64,000 nt of DNA, from NCBI RefSeq assembly GCF_036311985.1, contig NZ_JAZDCJ010000015.1, one strand, 5' to 3'. A model generated the notes under the pieces. The model saw nothing but the letters and a program-made list of their open reading frames with translations. It ran no database searches and had not been told where the DNA came from. Source of the DNA: JAZDCJ01 sp036311985. Lineage in GTDB: Bacteria > Actinomycetota > Actinomycetes > Actinomycetales > Micrococcaceae. The position numbers and the translations under genes were made by a program. Below are positions 8,328 to 16,640 of the stretch, piece by piece (the first letter of the stretch is position 1; the number at the start of each line of letters is the position of its first letter).

Positions 8328-9874
8328 GCCGCCTCCCCGGTGGCCTGCCGCAAGTGCAGGGCGATCTCCACATCCTCGGTCCCGGGACGTCCTGCGCCCC
8401 GGAGGTCGGCGACGGTCCAGGCGATGCGCAGCACGCGCCCGTGTCCGCGTGCCGTCAGCCGCCCCTCGTCCATGAGCCGCCCGAGCGACGCGGCGGCGCC
8501 GCGCTCGGGGGCCAGCTCTCCGGCGAGTTCCCGGCGGCCCAGCTCCGCGTTCCGGTTGAGGCCGAACCCGGCCAGGCGCTCCCGCTGGAGCCTCCGCGCC
8601 TCAGCGACCCTCCCGGCCACGGTGGACGAGTCCTCTCCGCTGCCGCCGGCCAGGTCGAGCGAGGTCACCCGCGGGACCTGCACCTGGAGGTCGATCCGGT
8701 CCAGGAGCGGCCCGGAGAGCCTCCCGAAGTACCGTCGGCGCTGCTGGGCGGAGCACGTGCAGAGCAGTCCCTTGCCCACCGACATCCCGCAGGGGCAGGG
8801 ATTGGCCGCGAGGACGAGCTGAAAGCGGGCGGGATAGCTCGCCGAGCCGGCGGCCCGGTGCAGGGTCAGCCGCCCCGATTCGAGGGGCTGGCGGAGGGCG
8901 TCGAGGACCTTGACGGAGAACTCGGGGGCCTCGTCGAGGAACAGGACTCCGCGGTGCGCCCTCGAGGCGGCCCCGGGGCGCGGCAGTCCCGATCCGCCGC
9001 CAATGAGGGACGCCATCGTGGCGCTGTGATGCGGGCTCTCGAACGGGGGCCGGCGGATGAGCCGCTCGAGCGGCCCGGCGCCCCCGGCAAGGGAGTGCAC
9101 GGCCGTGGTCTCGAGGGCCTCGGCGTCATCGAGCTCCGGCAGGATCCCGGGAAGCCGCTCGGCGAGCATCGTCTTCCCGGCCCCGGGCGGACCCACCATC
9201 ATCAAGTGGTGTCCCCCGGCCGCCGCGACCTCGAGGGCGAAGCGCGCCTCGTGCTGGCCGGAGAGATCGGCCAGGTCAGGCGGCTTGACCGGCCCGTCGC
9301 TCCCAGGATCCGGTGCGGCCGGCGCCGGATTGGCCGGCGGGGCATGGTGCCTCACGAGGCGTGCCGGATCGGCACCGAGCGCGTGGAGCACCTCGCTCAG
9401 GTGCGCATAGCCGTGCACCGTGGCGCCCGAGACGAGTTCGGCCTCGGCCCGGTTCCCCGCGGCGACGACGACGTCGCTCCGGCCGGCGGCCACGGCCGCC
9501 ATGACGGCGGGCAGCACGCCCTGGACGGGCCGCAGGCAGCCGTCCAGGCCGAGCTCGGCGAGGAAGACGGCGTCGCGCGGCGGCCGCACCTCGCCGGCGG
9601 CCGCGAGGGCCGCGACGACGATGGCGAGGTCGAAGCCCGAGCCGCGCTTGGGCAGCGACGCGGGCACGAGGTTCACGGTGATGCGGCGTGGGCTGAGCTC
9701 GATCCCGCTGTTGCGGGCGGCCGAGCGGATCCGGTCCTTGGATTCCGCCAGCGACGCGTCGGGCAGGCCGAGCAGGATGAAGGCGGGCAGTCCGCCGCCG
9801 ATATCGGCCTCGACGTCCACGATGGAGCCGTTCAGCCCCACGAGCGAGACGGCGGAGGCCCTGCCCAGGCTCAT
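8324..9874 (-). CDS. comM: YifB/ComM family Mg-chelatase-like AAA+ helicase
   Basis: A 516-residue hexameric AAA+ protein; ComM acts as a branch-migration helicase that extends integration of transforming DNA. The N-terminal ~170 residues form the Lon-substrate-binding-like ChlI domain (SAVSLVGLNG, LPAFILLGLPDASLAESK). Walker A is GPPGAGKTM and Walker B is GVLFLDEAPEF, followed by a cysteine-bearing insertion (NPCPCGM, LLCTCS) typical of the family and a C-terminal chelatase domain. Start ATG at 9874 overlaps the yraN stop; the end overlaps dprA. Confidence 0.93.
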   Translation of the reverse strand: MSLGRASAVSLVGLNGSIVDVEADIGGGLPAFILLGLPDASLAESKDRIRSAARNSGIELSPRRITVNLVPASLPKRGSGFDLAIVVAALAAAGEVRPPRDAVFLAELGLDGCLRPVQGVLPAVMAAVAAGRSDVVVAAGNRAEAELVSGATVHGYAHLSEVLHALGADPARLVRHHAPPANPAPAAPDPGSDGPVKPPDLADLSGQHEARFALEVAAAGGHHLMMVGPPGAGKTMLAERLPGILPELDDAEALETTAVHSLAGGAGPLERLIRRPPFESPHHSATMASLIGGGSGLPRPGAASRAHRGVLFLDEAPEFSVKVLDALRQPLESGRLTLHRAAGSASYPARFQLVLAANPCPCGMSVGKGLLCTCSAQQRRRYFGRLSGPLLDRIDLQVQVPRVTSLDLAGGSGEDSSTVAGRVAEARRLQRERLAGFGLNRNAELGRRELAGELAPERGAAASLGRLMDEGRLTARGHGRVLRIAWTVADLRGAGRPGTEDVEIALHLRQATGEAA

Positions 9875-10230
9875 GGCGCCACCGCCCGGTAGTAGTCGAT
9901 CCGGTGCCGTCCATCCGGCTCGACGAGGACCGCCGCGACGTCGACGCGGCCCGCGTCGGAGCGCATCCCGTGCTCTCGGCACCATTGCCGCACCAGGACG
10001 TGCAGCCTCCTCAGCTTGTCGCCGCGCACGGCCTCCGCAGGGTGCCCGAAGCCGATGCCGGTCCGCGTCTTCACCTCGACTCCCGCGACCGCCGTCCCGT
10101 CGAGGACGACGAGGTCCAGCTCCCCGGCCCGGCACCGCCAGTTGCGGTCCAGGACGGTGCATCCCAGGTCGGCGAGGTAGCGGGCGACGAGTTCCTCGCC
10201 GCGGGCCCCGAGCCGTTGATTGTGTGCCAT
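9871..10230 (-). CDS. yraN: UPF0102 (YraN) endonuclease-like protein
   Basis: A 119-residue protein of the restriction-endonuclease-like fold. The motif GELDLVVLDG followed by GVEVKTR supplies the acidic, Glu and Lys residues of a PD-(D/E)XK centre; the biochemical role is not settled. The ATG at 10230 has GGAGGTGG immediately upstream and gives the standard family length, so the longer open frame upstream is not used. It begins the yraN-comM-dprA-xerC set, after a terminator that closes the preceding operon. Confidence 0.88.
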   Translation of the reverse strand: MAHNQRLGARGEELVARYLADLGCTVLDRNWRCRAGELDLVVLDGTAVAGVEVKTRTGIGFGHPAEAVRGDKLRRLHVLVRQWCREHGMRSDAGRVDVAAVLVEPDGRHRIDYYRAVAP

Positions 10231-10263
10231 GTTCCACCTCCGCGACCAGTCTCGGGCACGGGA

Positions 10264-10293
10264 AAGGGCCCCGGACGCGTGTCCGGGGCCCTT
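10264..10293 (-). terminator. Strong hairpin terminator after DUF2469
   Basis: AAGGGCCCCGGAC (10264-10276) pairs perfectly with 10281-10293 around a four-base loop; on the minus strand the stem is followed by TTTCCC. It lies 35 bases after the DUF2469 stop and separates the rplS-DUF2469 transcript from yraN. Confidence 0.8.
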
Positions 10294-10328
10294 GTGGATG
10301 GGAGGCCGCCTGGCGGCCCTGTGGAGGC

Positions 10329-10652
10329 CTAGCCGAGGCCCGCGCCCTTGGGAATCGTCAGGTCCTCGGACTTGCTCAGTTCCTCCACGTTGACGTCCTT
10401 GAAGGTGATGATGCGGACGTTCTTCACGAACCGCGCGGTGCGGTAGACGTCCCACACCCAGGCGTCCTGCAGCTTGACGTCGAAGTAGATCTCGCCGTCG
10501 GCGGACTTCGGCACCAGGTCGACGTGGTTGGCCAGGTAGAAGCGCCGCTCCGTTTCGACGACGTAGCTGAACAGGTTCACCACGTCGCGGTACTCGCGGT
10601 AGAGCTGCAGCTCCATGTCGGTTTCGTAGTTCTCGAGATCTTCAGCGCTCAT
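10329..10652 (-). CDS. DUF2469 family protein
   Basis: A 107-residue actinobacterial protein of unknown function, nearly invariant in the phylum and usually placed between rnhB and yraN as here. It is acidic at the N-terminus (MSAEDLENYETDMELQLYRE), rich in aromatics, and has no signal peptide or transmembrane segment. AGGAGGAACG directly precedes the ATG, a near-perfect ribosome site. It is 21 bases downstream of rnhB and probably in the same transcript, which ends at the hairpin at 10264-10293. Confidence 0.88.
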   Translation of the reverse strand: MSAEDLENYETDMELQLYREYRDVVNLFSYVVETERRFYLANHVDLVPKSADGEIYFDVKLQDAWVWDVYRTARFVKNVRIITFKDVNVEELSKSEDLTIPKGAGLG

Positions 10653-10673
10653 CGTTCCTCCTGTTGGCCTCCT

Positions 10674-11348
10674 CTATTGTGCCTGATCCGGCAGTCCGAG
10701 CCGCCAGCTGCGGCGGTGGTACCGGCTCGGCCCCCCGGCCAGGATCGCGGCGCGGTGGGCGGCCGTGCCGTAGCCCTTGTTCCGGGCCCATCCGAAGGCG
10801 GGCTCGCCGGCGTCGTACCCGTCCATCAGCCCGTCGCGCTCGACCTTGGCCAGGACCGAGGCGGCGGCGACGGAGAGGCACTGCAGGTCCGCCTTGACCC
10901 GCAAGGCGACGGGCGGCACGTCGCCGGCCCGGGCACCGTCGTCGAACAGGTCCCCCTGCCCGCCCCCGGCGAGCCAGTCCAGGTTGCCGTCCAGGAGGAC
11001 GACGTCGGGGCGTACCCGGGCCGCGGACAGCGCCCTGCGCCCTGCGAGCCCGAGGGCGGGAACCAGGCCGAGCTCGTCGATCTCCGCGGCGCTCGCGTGC
11101 CCGACGCCGTACGCGGCGGCCCAGGCACGGATCGCCGGGACGAGCTCCTCCCGGGCCGCGGGCCGCAGGCGCTTGCTGTCCCGGACGCCCTCGAGCACGG
11201 GAGACGTCCACGGGTCGACGACGACGATCCCGACGCTCACGGGGCCGGCCAGCGCGCCGCGGCCGACCTCGTCGCACCCGGCGACGTAGCGGAGCCCGCC
11301 GGTGGCGAGCGATCGTTCGACGTCGAGCGTGGGCGCGGCCGCGCTCAT
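10674..11348 (-). CDS. rnhB: Ribonuclease HII
   Basis: A 224-residue enzyme that cuts RNA in RNA:DNA hybrids and removes misincorporated ribonucleotides. The DEDD active site is visible: Asp26 and Glu27 in AGCDEVGRGALAGP, Asp120 in VVLLDGNLDW, and Asp154 in VKADLQCLSVAAAS, followed by the family motif AKVERD. The start overlaps the lepB stop by four bases, so it is coupled to the signal peptidase genes. Confidence 0.92.
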   Translation of the reverse strand: MSAAAPTLDVERSLATGGLRYVAGCDEVGRGALAGPVSVGIVVVDPWTSPVLEGVRDSKRLRPAAREELVPAIRAWAAAYGVGHASAAEIDELGLVPALGLAGRRALSAARVRPDVVLLDGNLDWLAGGGQGDLFDDGARAGDVPPVALRVKADLQCLSVAAASVLAKVERDGLMDGYDAGEPAFGWARNKGYGTAAHRAAILAGGPSRYHRRSWRLGLPDQAQ

Positions 11349-12085
11349 TCTTCCGCGTCGCCCGCGGGCCGGGACTCAGCCGAGGGGACGCCGCCGAAGA
11401 CCTCGTGGTGGTCGTCGACGGTTCCGATCCGGCTCAGCGGCCAGGCGATGACGGTGGCCTTGCCCTCCACCTGGTCGACCGCGACGAATCCACCCTCGGC
11501 GTCCTGGTGGTAGCGGGAATCGGCGGAGGCGTTCCGGTGGTCCCCGAGGAGCCACAGGCGCCCTTCGGGCACGGTCACGGAGAACGGCTGGTCCGAGGGC
11601 GCGGCGCCCGGCCACACGTAGGGCTCGTCGACGGCCGTGCCGTTGACGGTGATCCGGCCGTCGGCGTCGCAGCACTCCACGACGTCGCCGGGGAGCCCGA
11701 TGATCCGCTTCACGAGGTGCTGGTCGGCCGTGTCGGGGAGCAGGCCGAGGAAGACGAGGGCCTCGCCGAGGGGGTTGGCCTGCGGCTGGGGCGCCTCGCC
11801 GAGCCAGCCGAGGTCGTCGCGGAACACGACGACGTCTCCCCGGTTGAGCTCGAACGGACCGGGCACCATGAGGTTGACGAAGATCCTGTCGTTGACCTCG
11901 AGGGTCGGCTCCATGGAACCCGAGGGGATGTAGAAGGCGCGGAAGAAAAACGTCTTGATGACGAACGAGAGCACGAGCGCGATGCCGACGACGATGAGGA
12001 TCTCCCTCAACCATCCCCACGCGCCGTCGCGGGCACGCCCGCCCGGCCCGGAGTCGTCGGGGGCGGATGCGGCTTCTGCGTTCAC
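11345..12085 (-). CDS. lepB: Signal peptidase I (second copy)
   Basis: A 246-residue membrane protease that removes signal peptides from exported proteins. One N-terminal membrane helix (~residues 28-50) is followed by the Ser-Lys dyad: Ser57 in PSGSMEPTL and Lys126 in LVKRIIGLPGD. The C-terminal box GDHRNASADSR is present. The GTG start overlaps the stop of the upstream lepB as GTGA. An insertion between the dyad residues (GEAPQPQANPLGEALVFLG) is longer than in the first copy. Two adjacent lepB genes after rplS is a common actinobacterial arrangement. Confidence 0.92.
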   Translation of the reverse strand: MNAEAASAPDDSGPGGRARDGAWGWLREILIVVGIALVLSFVIKTFFFRAFYIPSGSMEPTLEVNDRIFVNLMVPGPFELNRGDVVVFRDDLGWLGEAPQPQANPLGEALVFLGLLPDTADQHLVKRIIGLPGDVVECCDADGRITVNGTAVDEPYVWPGAAPSDQPFSVTVPEGRLWLLGDHRNASADSRYHQDAEGGFVAVDQVEGKATVIAWPLSRIGTVDDHHEVFGGVPSAESRPAGDAEE

Positions 12086-12747
12086 TCGGTCTCTTCTCTC
12101 TGCAGCGGTGCGGCGCGCTCGAGCGGCCAGACGATCCTCTCGACCCGGCCGATCACGCGCTCCAGCGGCACCATGCCCCCGCCCGGCGCGCCGAGCAGGG
12201 ACCGGGAATCGGCAGACGCCGAACGGTGGTCCCCCATGACCCAGATGCGCCCTTCGGGCACCGCGACGTCGAAGGCCGTCAGGCTCGGCGCGTCGCCGGG
12301 CTGGAGGTAGGGCTCGTCGAGCGGCTGGCCGTTGAGGCGGATCCTGCCGTCGTCTGAACAACAGCTTAGGGTGTCGCCGCCGACCGCGATGACACGCTTG
12401 ACGAACACCGTGTCGTCGCCGGCCAGCCGCAGGGCCTTGGCCACGGTCTGCGTGGCGTTGTCCCGGCTGTAGGCGAGCAGCGAGCCGCGGCCGTCGAAGA
12501 CGACGACGTCGCCGCGCCCGATCCGGTCCGCAGCCGTGCGGTCCACGAGCAGGCCGTCTCCCGGGGCGAGCGTGGGCTCCATGGAGCGGCTCTCGATGTA
12601 GTAGAAGTCCACAAGCGTGGCGCGGACCATGACGGCGACGAGGGCGGCGGCCAGGAGCACCGGCACGACAAAGCGCCAGTCCCGGAATCGGGACCGGCGC
12701 TTCGGGGGGCCCGGCGGCGTGCCGCCGGGGCCGGGTGTGTCGATCAC
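12082..12747 (-). CDS. lepB: Signal peptidase I (first copy)
   Basis: A 221-residue paralogue of the following gene. A Pro/Arg-rich cytoplasmic tail is followed by a membrane helix at ~27-45, Ser55 in SRSMEPTL and Lys117 in VKRVIAVGGD, with GDHRSASADSR near the end. The start is a GTG at 12747 with a poor ribosome site; it lies 43 bases after rplS, and alternative starts fall inside the membrane helix. A CysCys pair (LSCCSDDG here, ECCDADG in the second copy) is shared by both proteins. Confidence 0.9.
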   Translation of the reverse strand: MIDTPGPGGTPPGPPKRRSRFRDWRFVVPVLLAAALVAVMVRATLVDFYYIESRSMEPTLAPGDGLLVDRTAADRIGRGDVVVFDGRGSLLAYSRDNATQTVAKALRLAGDDTVFVKRVIAVGGDTLSCCSDDGRIRLNGQPLDEPYLQPGDAPSLTAFDVAVPEGRIWVMGDHRSASADSRSLLGAPGGGMVPLERVIGRVERIVWPLERAAPLQREETE

Positions 12748-12790
12748 AGGTCGAAGCGGGGCCGGCGGACCGGCCCTGGATTCGTCGTGG

Positions 12791-13153
12791 CTACTTGGCA
12801 GCCGGTCCGAAGTCGCGCTTCTCCTTGATGCGGGCGGCCTTGCCGTGGCGGTCGCGCATGTAGTACAGCTTGGCGCGGCGCACGTCGCCCTTGGTGACGA
12901 CCTCGATCTTGTCGATGATCGGGGAGTGCACCGGGAAGGTGCGCTCCACGCCCACGCCGAAGGAGACCTTGCGGACGGTGAAGGTCTCGCCGACGCCCGA
13001 GCCCTGGCGGCCCAGGACGTAGCCCTGGAACACCTGGATACGGGAGTTCTTGCCTTCGACGATGTTCACGTGCACCTTGAGGGTGTCGCCGGGGCGGAAC
13101 GCGGGAACGTCGCTGCGCAGCGAGGCCGCGTTCAGGGAATCGAGGATATGCAT
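12791..13153 (-). CDS. rplS: 50S ribosomal protein L19
   Basis: A 120-residue ribosomal protein at the 30S-50S interface. The sequence is canonical (FRPGDTLKVHVNIVEG, RIQVFQGYVLGRQGSGV, TFTVRKVSFGVGVERTFPVHSP). The ATG at 13153 has AGGAGT at good spacing. It is the first gene of a transcript continuing into lepB-lepB-rnhB-DUF2469, with its own predicted promoter and a ~190-base leader. Confidence 0.96.
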   Translation of the reverse strand: MHILDSLNAASLRSDVPAFRPGDTLKVHVNIVEGKNSRIQVFQGYVLGRQGSGVGETFTVRKVSFGVGVERTFPVHSPIIDKIEVVTKGDVRRAKLYYMRDRHGKAARIKEKRDFGPAAK

Positions 13154-13167
13154 GTCTGCTACTCCTG

Positions 13168-13191
13168 GGTGGACGCCGCAGGTCCTCCACC
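13168..13191 (-). promoter_or_regulatory. Leader hairpin abutting the rplS ribosome site
   Basis: On the minus strand GGTGGA and TCCACC (13186-13191 with 13168-13173) can form a 6-bp stem with a 12-base loop that ends two bases before the AGGAGT ribosome site. Its position could allow control of rplS translation; this is an inference. Confidence 0.35.
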
Positions 13192-13348
13192 GTCGACGCG
13201 GCCGGACGTGGGCGCCACGGCGGAGCGTGGTGCCGGCCGTCGCGGCCGAAGCGGTTGAACTGGTTCCGGACGGAAGCGCCGGTCCAGCGGCCCGACTGTT
13301 GACCGGCTCCCCCTGCGGCAGGAGGCGGTCCAGTAGGCGCAAGGCACC

Positions 13349-13377
13349 ATTATTCCACAGCCGGGCGGACCGCCCAA
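13349..13377 (-). promoter_or_regulatory. Predicted promoter of rplS
   Basis: On the minus strand a TTGGGC -35 box (13372-13377), a 17-base spacer and an AATAAT -10 box (13349-13354, five of six matches) precede rplS by ~195 bases. It lies directly after trmD, which explains how rplS is expressed separately from rimM-trmD. Confidence 0.55.
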
Positions 13378-13384
13378 ACGGCCC

Positions 13385-14191
13385 CTACCCCGCGGTGTCC
13401 CCGGCGTCGGGGCGGCGCACGACGCGGCCGTCGTCGATCATGAACCCGGCGTGCCAGAGGGCGTCGCGGTCGTGCCGGTTCAGCCCCGCGGGATCGATGG
13501 CGAGGACCAGGTCGGGGCGCCGAGCCGCGGTCCGGGCCAGTTGCTCGTTGCGCCGGAAGCGCGCGATCTTCCCGTGGTTTCCGCCCAGCAGCACCTCGGG
13601 GACGGCCCGGCCCTCCCAGACCGGCGGCTTGGTGTAGACGGGGTATTCGAGCAGCCCGTCGGAGTGCGACTCCTCGACGAGCGACTCGGGATTGCCGACG
13701 ACGCCGGGCACGAGCCGGCCGACGGCCTCGACCATGGCGAGCACGGCCACCTCCCCCCCGTTGAGCACGTAGTCGCCGAGGCTGACCGGACGGACCTCGA
13801 AGCGCTCGGCGGCCCACTCGAGGACGCGCTCGTCGATGCCCTCGTAGCGGCCGCAGGCGAACACGAGGTGCCCGCGCGTGGACAGCTCCTGCGCCATGGC
13901 CTGGTTGAAGACGGCGCCGGCCGGCGAGGGGACGATCAGCAGGGGGCGTTCGGCGGCGTCCGGGGCGTCGGCGATCGCGGACAGCGCCTCGCCCCAGGGC
14001 CCGGGCTTCATGACCATGCCGGCGCCGCCGCCGTAGGGCGTGTCGTCGACGGTCCGGTGGCGGTCGTGGGCGAAGGCGCGCAGGTCGTGGACGTCCAGCC
14101 GGAGCAGCCCGTCGCGCCGCGCCTTGCCGATCAGGGACAGCCCGAGGGCGTCGAGGTACTCGGGAAAGATGCTGACGACGTCGATGCGCAC
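13385..14191 (-). CDS. trmD: tRNA (guanine-N1)-methyltransferase
   Basis: A 268-residue SPOUT-fold enzyme that makes m1G37 in tRNAs and prevents frameshifting. The trefoil-knot signatures ACGRYEGIDERV and SLGDYVLNGGE bind S-adenosylmethionine, and the N-terminal IFPEYL and DTPYGGGAGMVM motifs are standard. The GTG start lies two bases after the rimM stop. The 7-residue PDAGDTAG tail is not conserved. Together with rimM, rpsP and rplS it forms the widely conserved rpsP-rimM-trmD-rplS order. Confidence 0.94.
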   Translation of the reverse strand: MRIDVVSIFPEYLDALGLSLIGKARRDGLLRLDVHDLRAFAHDRHRTVDDTPYGGGAGMVMKPGPWGEALSAIADAPDAAERPLLIVPSPAGAVFNQAMAQELSTRGHLVFACGRYEGIDERVLEWAAERFEVRPVSLGDYVLNGGEVAVLAMVEAVGRLVPGVVGNPESLVEESHSDGLLEYPVYTKPPVWEGRAVPEVLLGGNHGKIARFRRNEQLARTAARRPDLVLAIDPAGLNRHDRDALWHAGFMIDDGRVVRRPDAGDTAG

Positions 14192-14193
14192 GC

Positions 14194-14724
14194 TCAGCGC
14201 TCCGTCGCCTCGTCGCCGCGGTTCAGTTCCAGGAGGCCCGGCGGCGGGGTCAGGACGACGAAGCCGGCCTCGACGTCGACCTCGGGCACGATCGCCTCGA
14301 CGAAGGGGACGAGGACGTCCTCACCGTCGCCGAGGTCGAGCACGAGGAGGTCCTGGACCGTCATGGTGCGCAGCCCGGCCACCTTGCCGACGGCGCGGCC
14401 GTCGACGCGGACCTCGAGTCCCACGAGCTCGTGCTCGTACCACGCCTCGGGATCGTCGTCCGCCTCGTCGTCGCTCTCGACGAAGAGCTTGGCGCCGCGC
14501 AACGCCTCGGCGGCGTTGCGGTCGAGGACCTCCTCGAAGGCGATCAGGAGGATGTCCTTGTTCCAGCGGGCGCCCTCGACGGTCAGGGTGGCCGGCGACG
14601 CCGGCTCCACCTCGAGGACGGCGCCGGGGACGAAGCGCTCGGCGGGCGAATCGGTCATGACCTGGACGGTGACTTCGCCCCGGATGCCGTGGGGCTTGCC
14701 GATGCGTGCGACCTGGAGGCGCAT
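14194..14724 (-). CDS. rimM: Ribosome maturation factor RimM
   Basis: A 176-residue factor for 30S head assembly that binds S19. The N-terminal RimM domain begins MRLQVARIGKPHGIRGEV, and the C-terminal PRC-barrel spans ~105-170 (YEHELVGLEV, LLVLDLG, DVLVPFVEAIVPEVD). An acidic linker (ESDDEADDDPE) joins the two. GAAGGAGAG precedes the ATG. It is separated from khpA by a strong hairpin, so rimM-trmD is probably its own transcript; a TAGGAT -10-like box lies at 14755-14760 but no clear -35 is seen. Confidence 0.93.
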   Translation of the reverse strand: MRLQVARIGKPHGIRGEVTVQVMTDSPAERFVPGAVLEVEPASPATLTVEGARWNKDILLIAFEEVLDRNAAEALRGAKLFVESDDEADDDPEAWYEHELVGLEVRVDGRAVGKVAGLRTMTVQDLLVLDLGDGEDVLVPFVEAIVPEVDVEAGFVVLTPPPGLLELNRGDEATER

Positions 14725-14792
14725 GGTCTCTCCTTCGTGGTGGGTTCGCGGATCATCCTAGCGGCGCCGCGTGGCGGAGTGCGTTTAACGAC

Positions 14793-14824
14793 GTTGGTCC
14801 CACGCCGGGCGGCGTGGGACCAAC
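14793..14824 (-). terminator. Strong hairpin between khpA and rimM
   Basis: A perfect 14-bp stem (GTTGGTCCCACGCC at 14793-14806 with 14811-14824) has a four-base loop 28 bases beyond the khpA stop. The following minus-strand tract is only weakly T-rich (GTCGTTAAAC). It splits rpsP-khpA from rimM-trmD, which are often co-transcribed elsewhere. Confidence 0.72.
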
Positions 14825-14851
14825 GGGGGCGGGCGGGCCGCCCGGTGCCGG

Positions 14852-15094
14852 CTAGCGGCGGCGGTCGGTGTCGACGACGTCGACGCGGACCGGTTCGCCC
14901 TCGGAGAGGGCCGCCACGACGGTGCGCAGCGATCTGGCCGTGCGGCCCTGGCGGCCGATCACGCGGCCGAGGTCGTCCGGGTGGACCCGGACTTCCAGGA
15001 TGTCCCCGCGGCGGTTGCCCTTCAGCGCGACGGCGACGTCCTCCGGGGAGTCGACGATGCCGCGCACCAGGTGCTCCAGGGCCTCGGCCAGCAT
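14852..15094 (-). CDS. khpA: KH-domain RNA-binding protein KhpA
   Basis: An 80-residue single KH-domain protein that binds RNA, often together with KhpB/Jag, and influences cell-wall growth in other Gram-positives. The GXXG loop is seen in GRVIGRQGRTARSL. Its position directly after rpsP (two-base gap) is the conserved actinobacterial arrangement. The start ATG is unambiguous. It is followed by the terminator at 14793-14824. Confidence 0.9.
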   Translation of the reverse strand: MLAEALEHLVRGIVDSPEDVAVALKGNRRGDILEVRVHPDDLGRVIGRQGRTARSLRTVVAALSEGEPVRVDVVDTDRRR

Positions 15095-15096
15095 GG

Positions 15097-15510
15097 CTAC
15101 TCGGCCTCGGTGGCCTCGGCCTCTGCGGCCGGGGCTTCCTCGGTCTTGTCGGCCTTCTTGGTGATGGCCTCGGGGAGGATGACCGAGCCCTTCTCGGGGG
15201 CCGTGAAGGCCTCCTTCGGGGCCTTGGTCTTCAAGGTGCCTTCCTGGCCCTCGATGCCCTTGAACTTCTGCCAGTCGCCGGTGATCTTGAGGATCGCGGA
15301 GACCTGCTCGGTCGGCTGGGCGCCGACGGACAGCCAGTACTGGGCCCGCTCGGAGTTGACCTCGATGAACGAGGGCTCCTCGGTCGGGTGGTACTTGCCG
15401 ATCTCCTCGATGGCACGTCCGTCGCGCTTGGCGCGGGAGTCCATGATGACGATGCGGTAGTACGGGGCGCGCATCTTGCCGAAGCGCTTGAGTCGAATCT
15501 TAACGGCCAC
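15097..15510 (-). CDS. rpsP: 30S ribosomal protein S16
   Basis: A 137-residue S16 with the canonical core VKIRLKRFGKMRAPYYRIV and an actinobacterial C-terminal extension rich in Lys, Glu and Ala. I place the start at the GTG at 15510 (MAVKIRLKR): AGGAG lies 11 bases before it, whereas a GTG four codons earlier overlaps that ribosome site and so cannot use it. The gene has its own promoter at 15645-15674 and a leader of ~128 bases. Confidence 0.94.
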   Translation of the reverse strand: MAVKIRLKRFGKMRAPYYRIVIMDSRAKRDGRAIEEIGKYHPTEEPSFIEVNSERAQYWLSVGAQPTEQVSAILKITGDWQKFKGIEGQEGTLKTKAPKEAFTAPEKGSVILPEAITKKADKTEEAPAAEAEATEAE

Positions 15511-15644
15511 TGTTGTGGTCACTCCTGGTTCTCAACAAAGGGCGAACCCTGTTTTCCGCACCCGTGGGGCGGGCCGTACTTCGGGGTTCAAGGGGACAGG
15601 ATGCGCGCGCGGAGAGAGGGGCCGCGCCGATCGAGTACCCAGCC

Positions 15645-15674
15645 ATTATGGCAGATGGCCGGGCGGCGCGCGAA
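15645..15674 (-). promoter_or_regulatory. Predicted promoter of rpsP-khpA
   Basis: On the minus strand TTCGCG (15669-15674), an 18-base spacer and CATAAT (15645-15650) form a reasonable sigma-A-type promoter upstream of rpsP, beginning just after the VOC gene stop at 15697. The rest of the leader holds no gene. Confidence 0.5.
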
Positions 15675-15696
15675 CCGCGGCGCGCCGCGGCGGGGA

Positions 15697-16602
15697 TCAG
15701 CCGACCGCGACGCGGAGCCGGTTGCGCCAGGGGTCGTCGAAGACGAGCTCGGCGCCGGTGTGGTGGTGCCGGATCCCGGCGGAGGACAGCCGCTCGGCCA
15801 GCGCCCCGACGTCGTCCGCTCCCGGCAGCTGGATGAGGACCTCGCCGAGGCCGAGCGTGTCCTTGCGCGGGCCCGCGCCGCGGCTGTTCCAGACGTTCAT
15901 GGCCATGTGGTGGTGGTAGCCGCCGGCGGAGACGAACAGGGCCTGCCCGTGGAAGGAGGCCGTCTTCTCGAACCCCAGCGCATCGACGTAGAAGCGCTCG
16001 GCCGTCGCTGTGTCGCCGACCTGCAGGTGGACGTGCCCGACCGCGGCAGCAGCGTCGGACTGCCGCGAGACGGCCTCCTCGTCGAGGTGCTCGCGCAGGA
16101 ATCCATTGGGGTCGAGGTAGAGGGTGTCCATCCGGACGCCGCTCCCCTCGCGGATCCACTCCTCGCGGGGTCGGTCCCAGTAGAGCTCGATCCCGTTGCC
16201 TTCGGGATCGTTGAAGTAGAACGCCTCCGAGACGAGGTGGTCCGAGCTGCCGGTGAAGAGGCTGCCATCGAAGCGGGCGGCGCTCAGCACCGTCGACGCG
16301 AGGTCCGCCTGCGTCTCGAACAGCAAGGCGGTGTGGAACTGCCCGGCCTCGCCGCGCCCGGGCAGTTCCAGCCCCGTTCCCGGCTCCAGCCGGACGAGAG
16401 GCTCCCGGCCTCGGCCCAGGACCGTGGCGGCGGCGTCCTCGGAGAGGACCTGCAGTCCGAGCCCCCGGCCGTAGTAGTCGGTCATGCCGTCCCGGTCCGC
16501 CACCTTGAGCGTGACCGCGCCCATCCCCAGCCCGTCGGGGAGCCGGTCCCCGGAGGCGCCGATCCGCGCACCGCCGTCCGCCGTCATCGTCTGCTCGGTC
16601 AT
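15697..16602 (-). CDS. Two-domain VOC protein, extradiol (catechol) dioxygenase-like
   Basis: A 301-residue protein with two vicinal-oxygen-chelate modules (~residues 25-140 and 185-300). Metal-ligand candidates include His in QFHTALLF, Glu in EGNGIELYWDRP and His in VGHVHLQVGD; the family resembles Bacillus CatE/MhqO-type dioxygenases that open catechols or hydroquinones. A pseudopalindrome overlapping its promoter suggests control by a MarR-type repressor, which fits quinone or catechol stress. It lies between the Nudix-like gene and rpsP and is transcribed on its own. The exact substrate cannot be read from the sequence. Confidence 0.8.
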   Translation of the reverse strand: MTEQTMTADGGARIGASGDRLPDGLGMGAVTLKVADRDGMTDYYGRGLGLQVLSEDAAATVLGRGREPLVRLEPGTGLELPGRGEAGQFHTALLFETQADLASTVLSAARFDGSLFTGSSDHLVSEAFYFNDPEGNGIELYWDRPREEWIREGSGVRMDTLYLDPNGFLREHLDEEAVSRQSDAAAAVGHVHLQVGDTATAERFYVDALGFEKTASFHGQALFVSAGGYHHHMAMNVWNSRGAGPRKDTLGLGEVLIQLPGADDVGALAERLSSAGIRHHHTGAELVFDDPWRNRLRVAVG

Positions 16603-16640
16603 CGCCGTCCTGCCTTCCCGGGTGCCACCCGCTCTGTGAT

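Noticed and set aside
11345..12747. Two adjacent lepB genes as an unusual duplication
   Set aside because: Multiple tandem signal peptidase genes after rplS are common in actinobacteria and both copies have intact Ser-Lys dyads.
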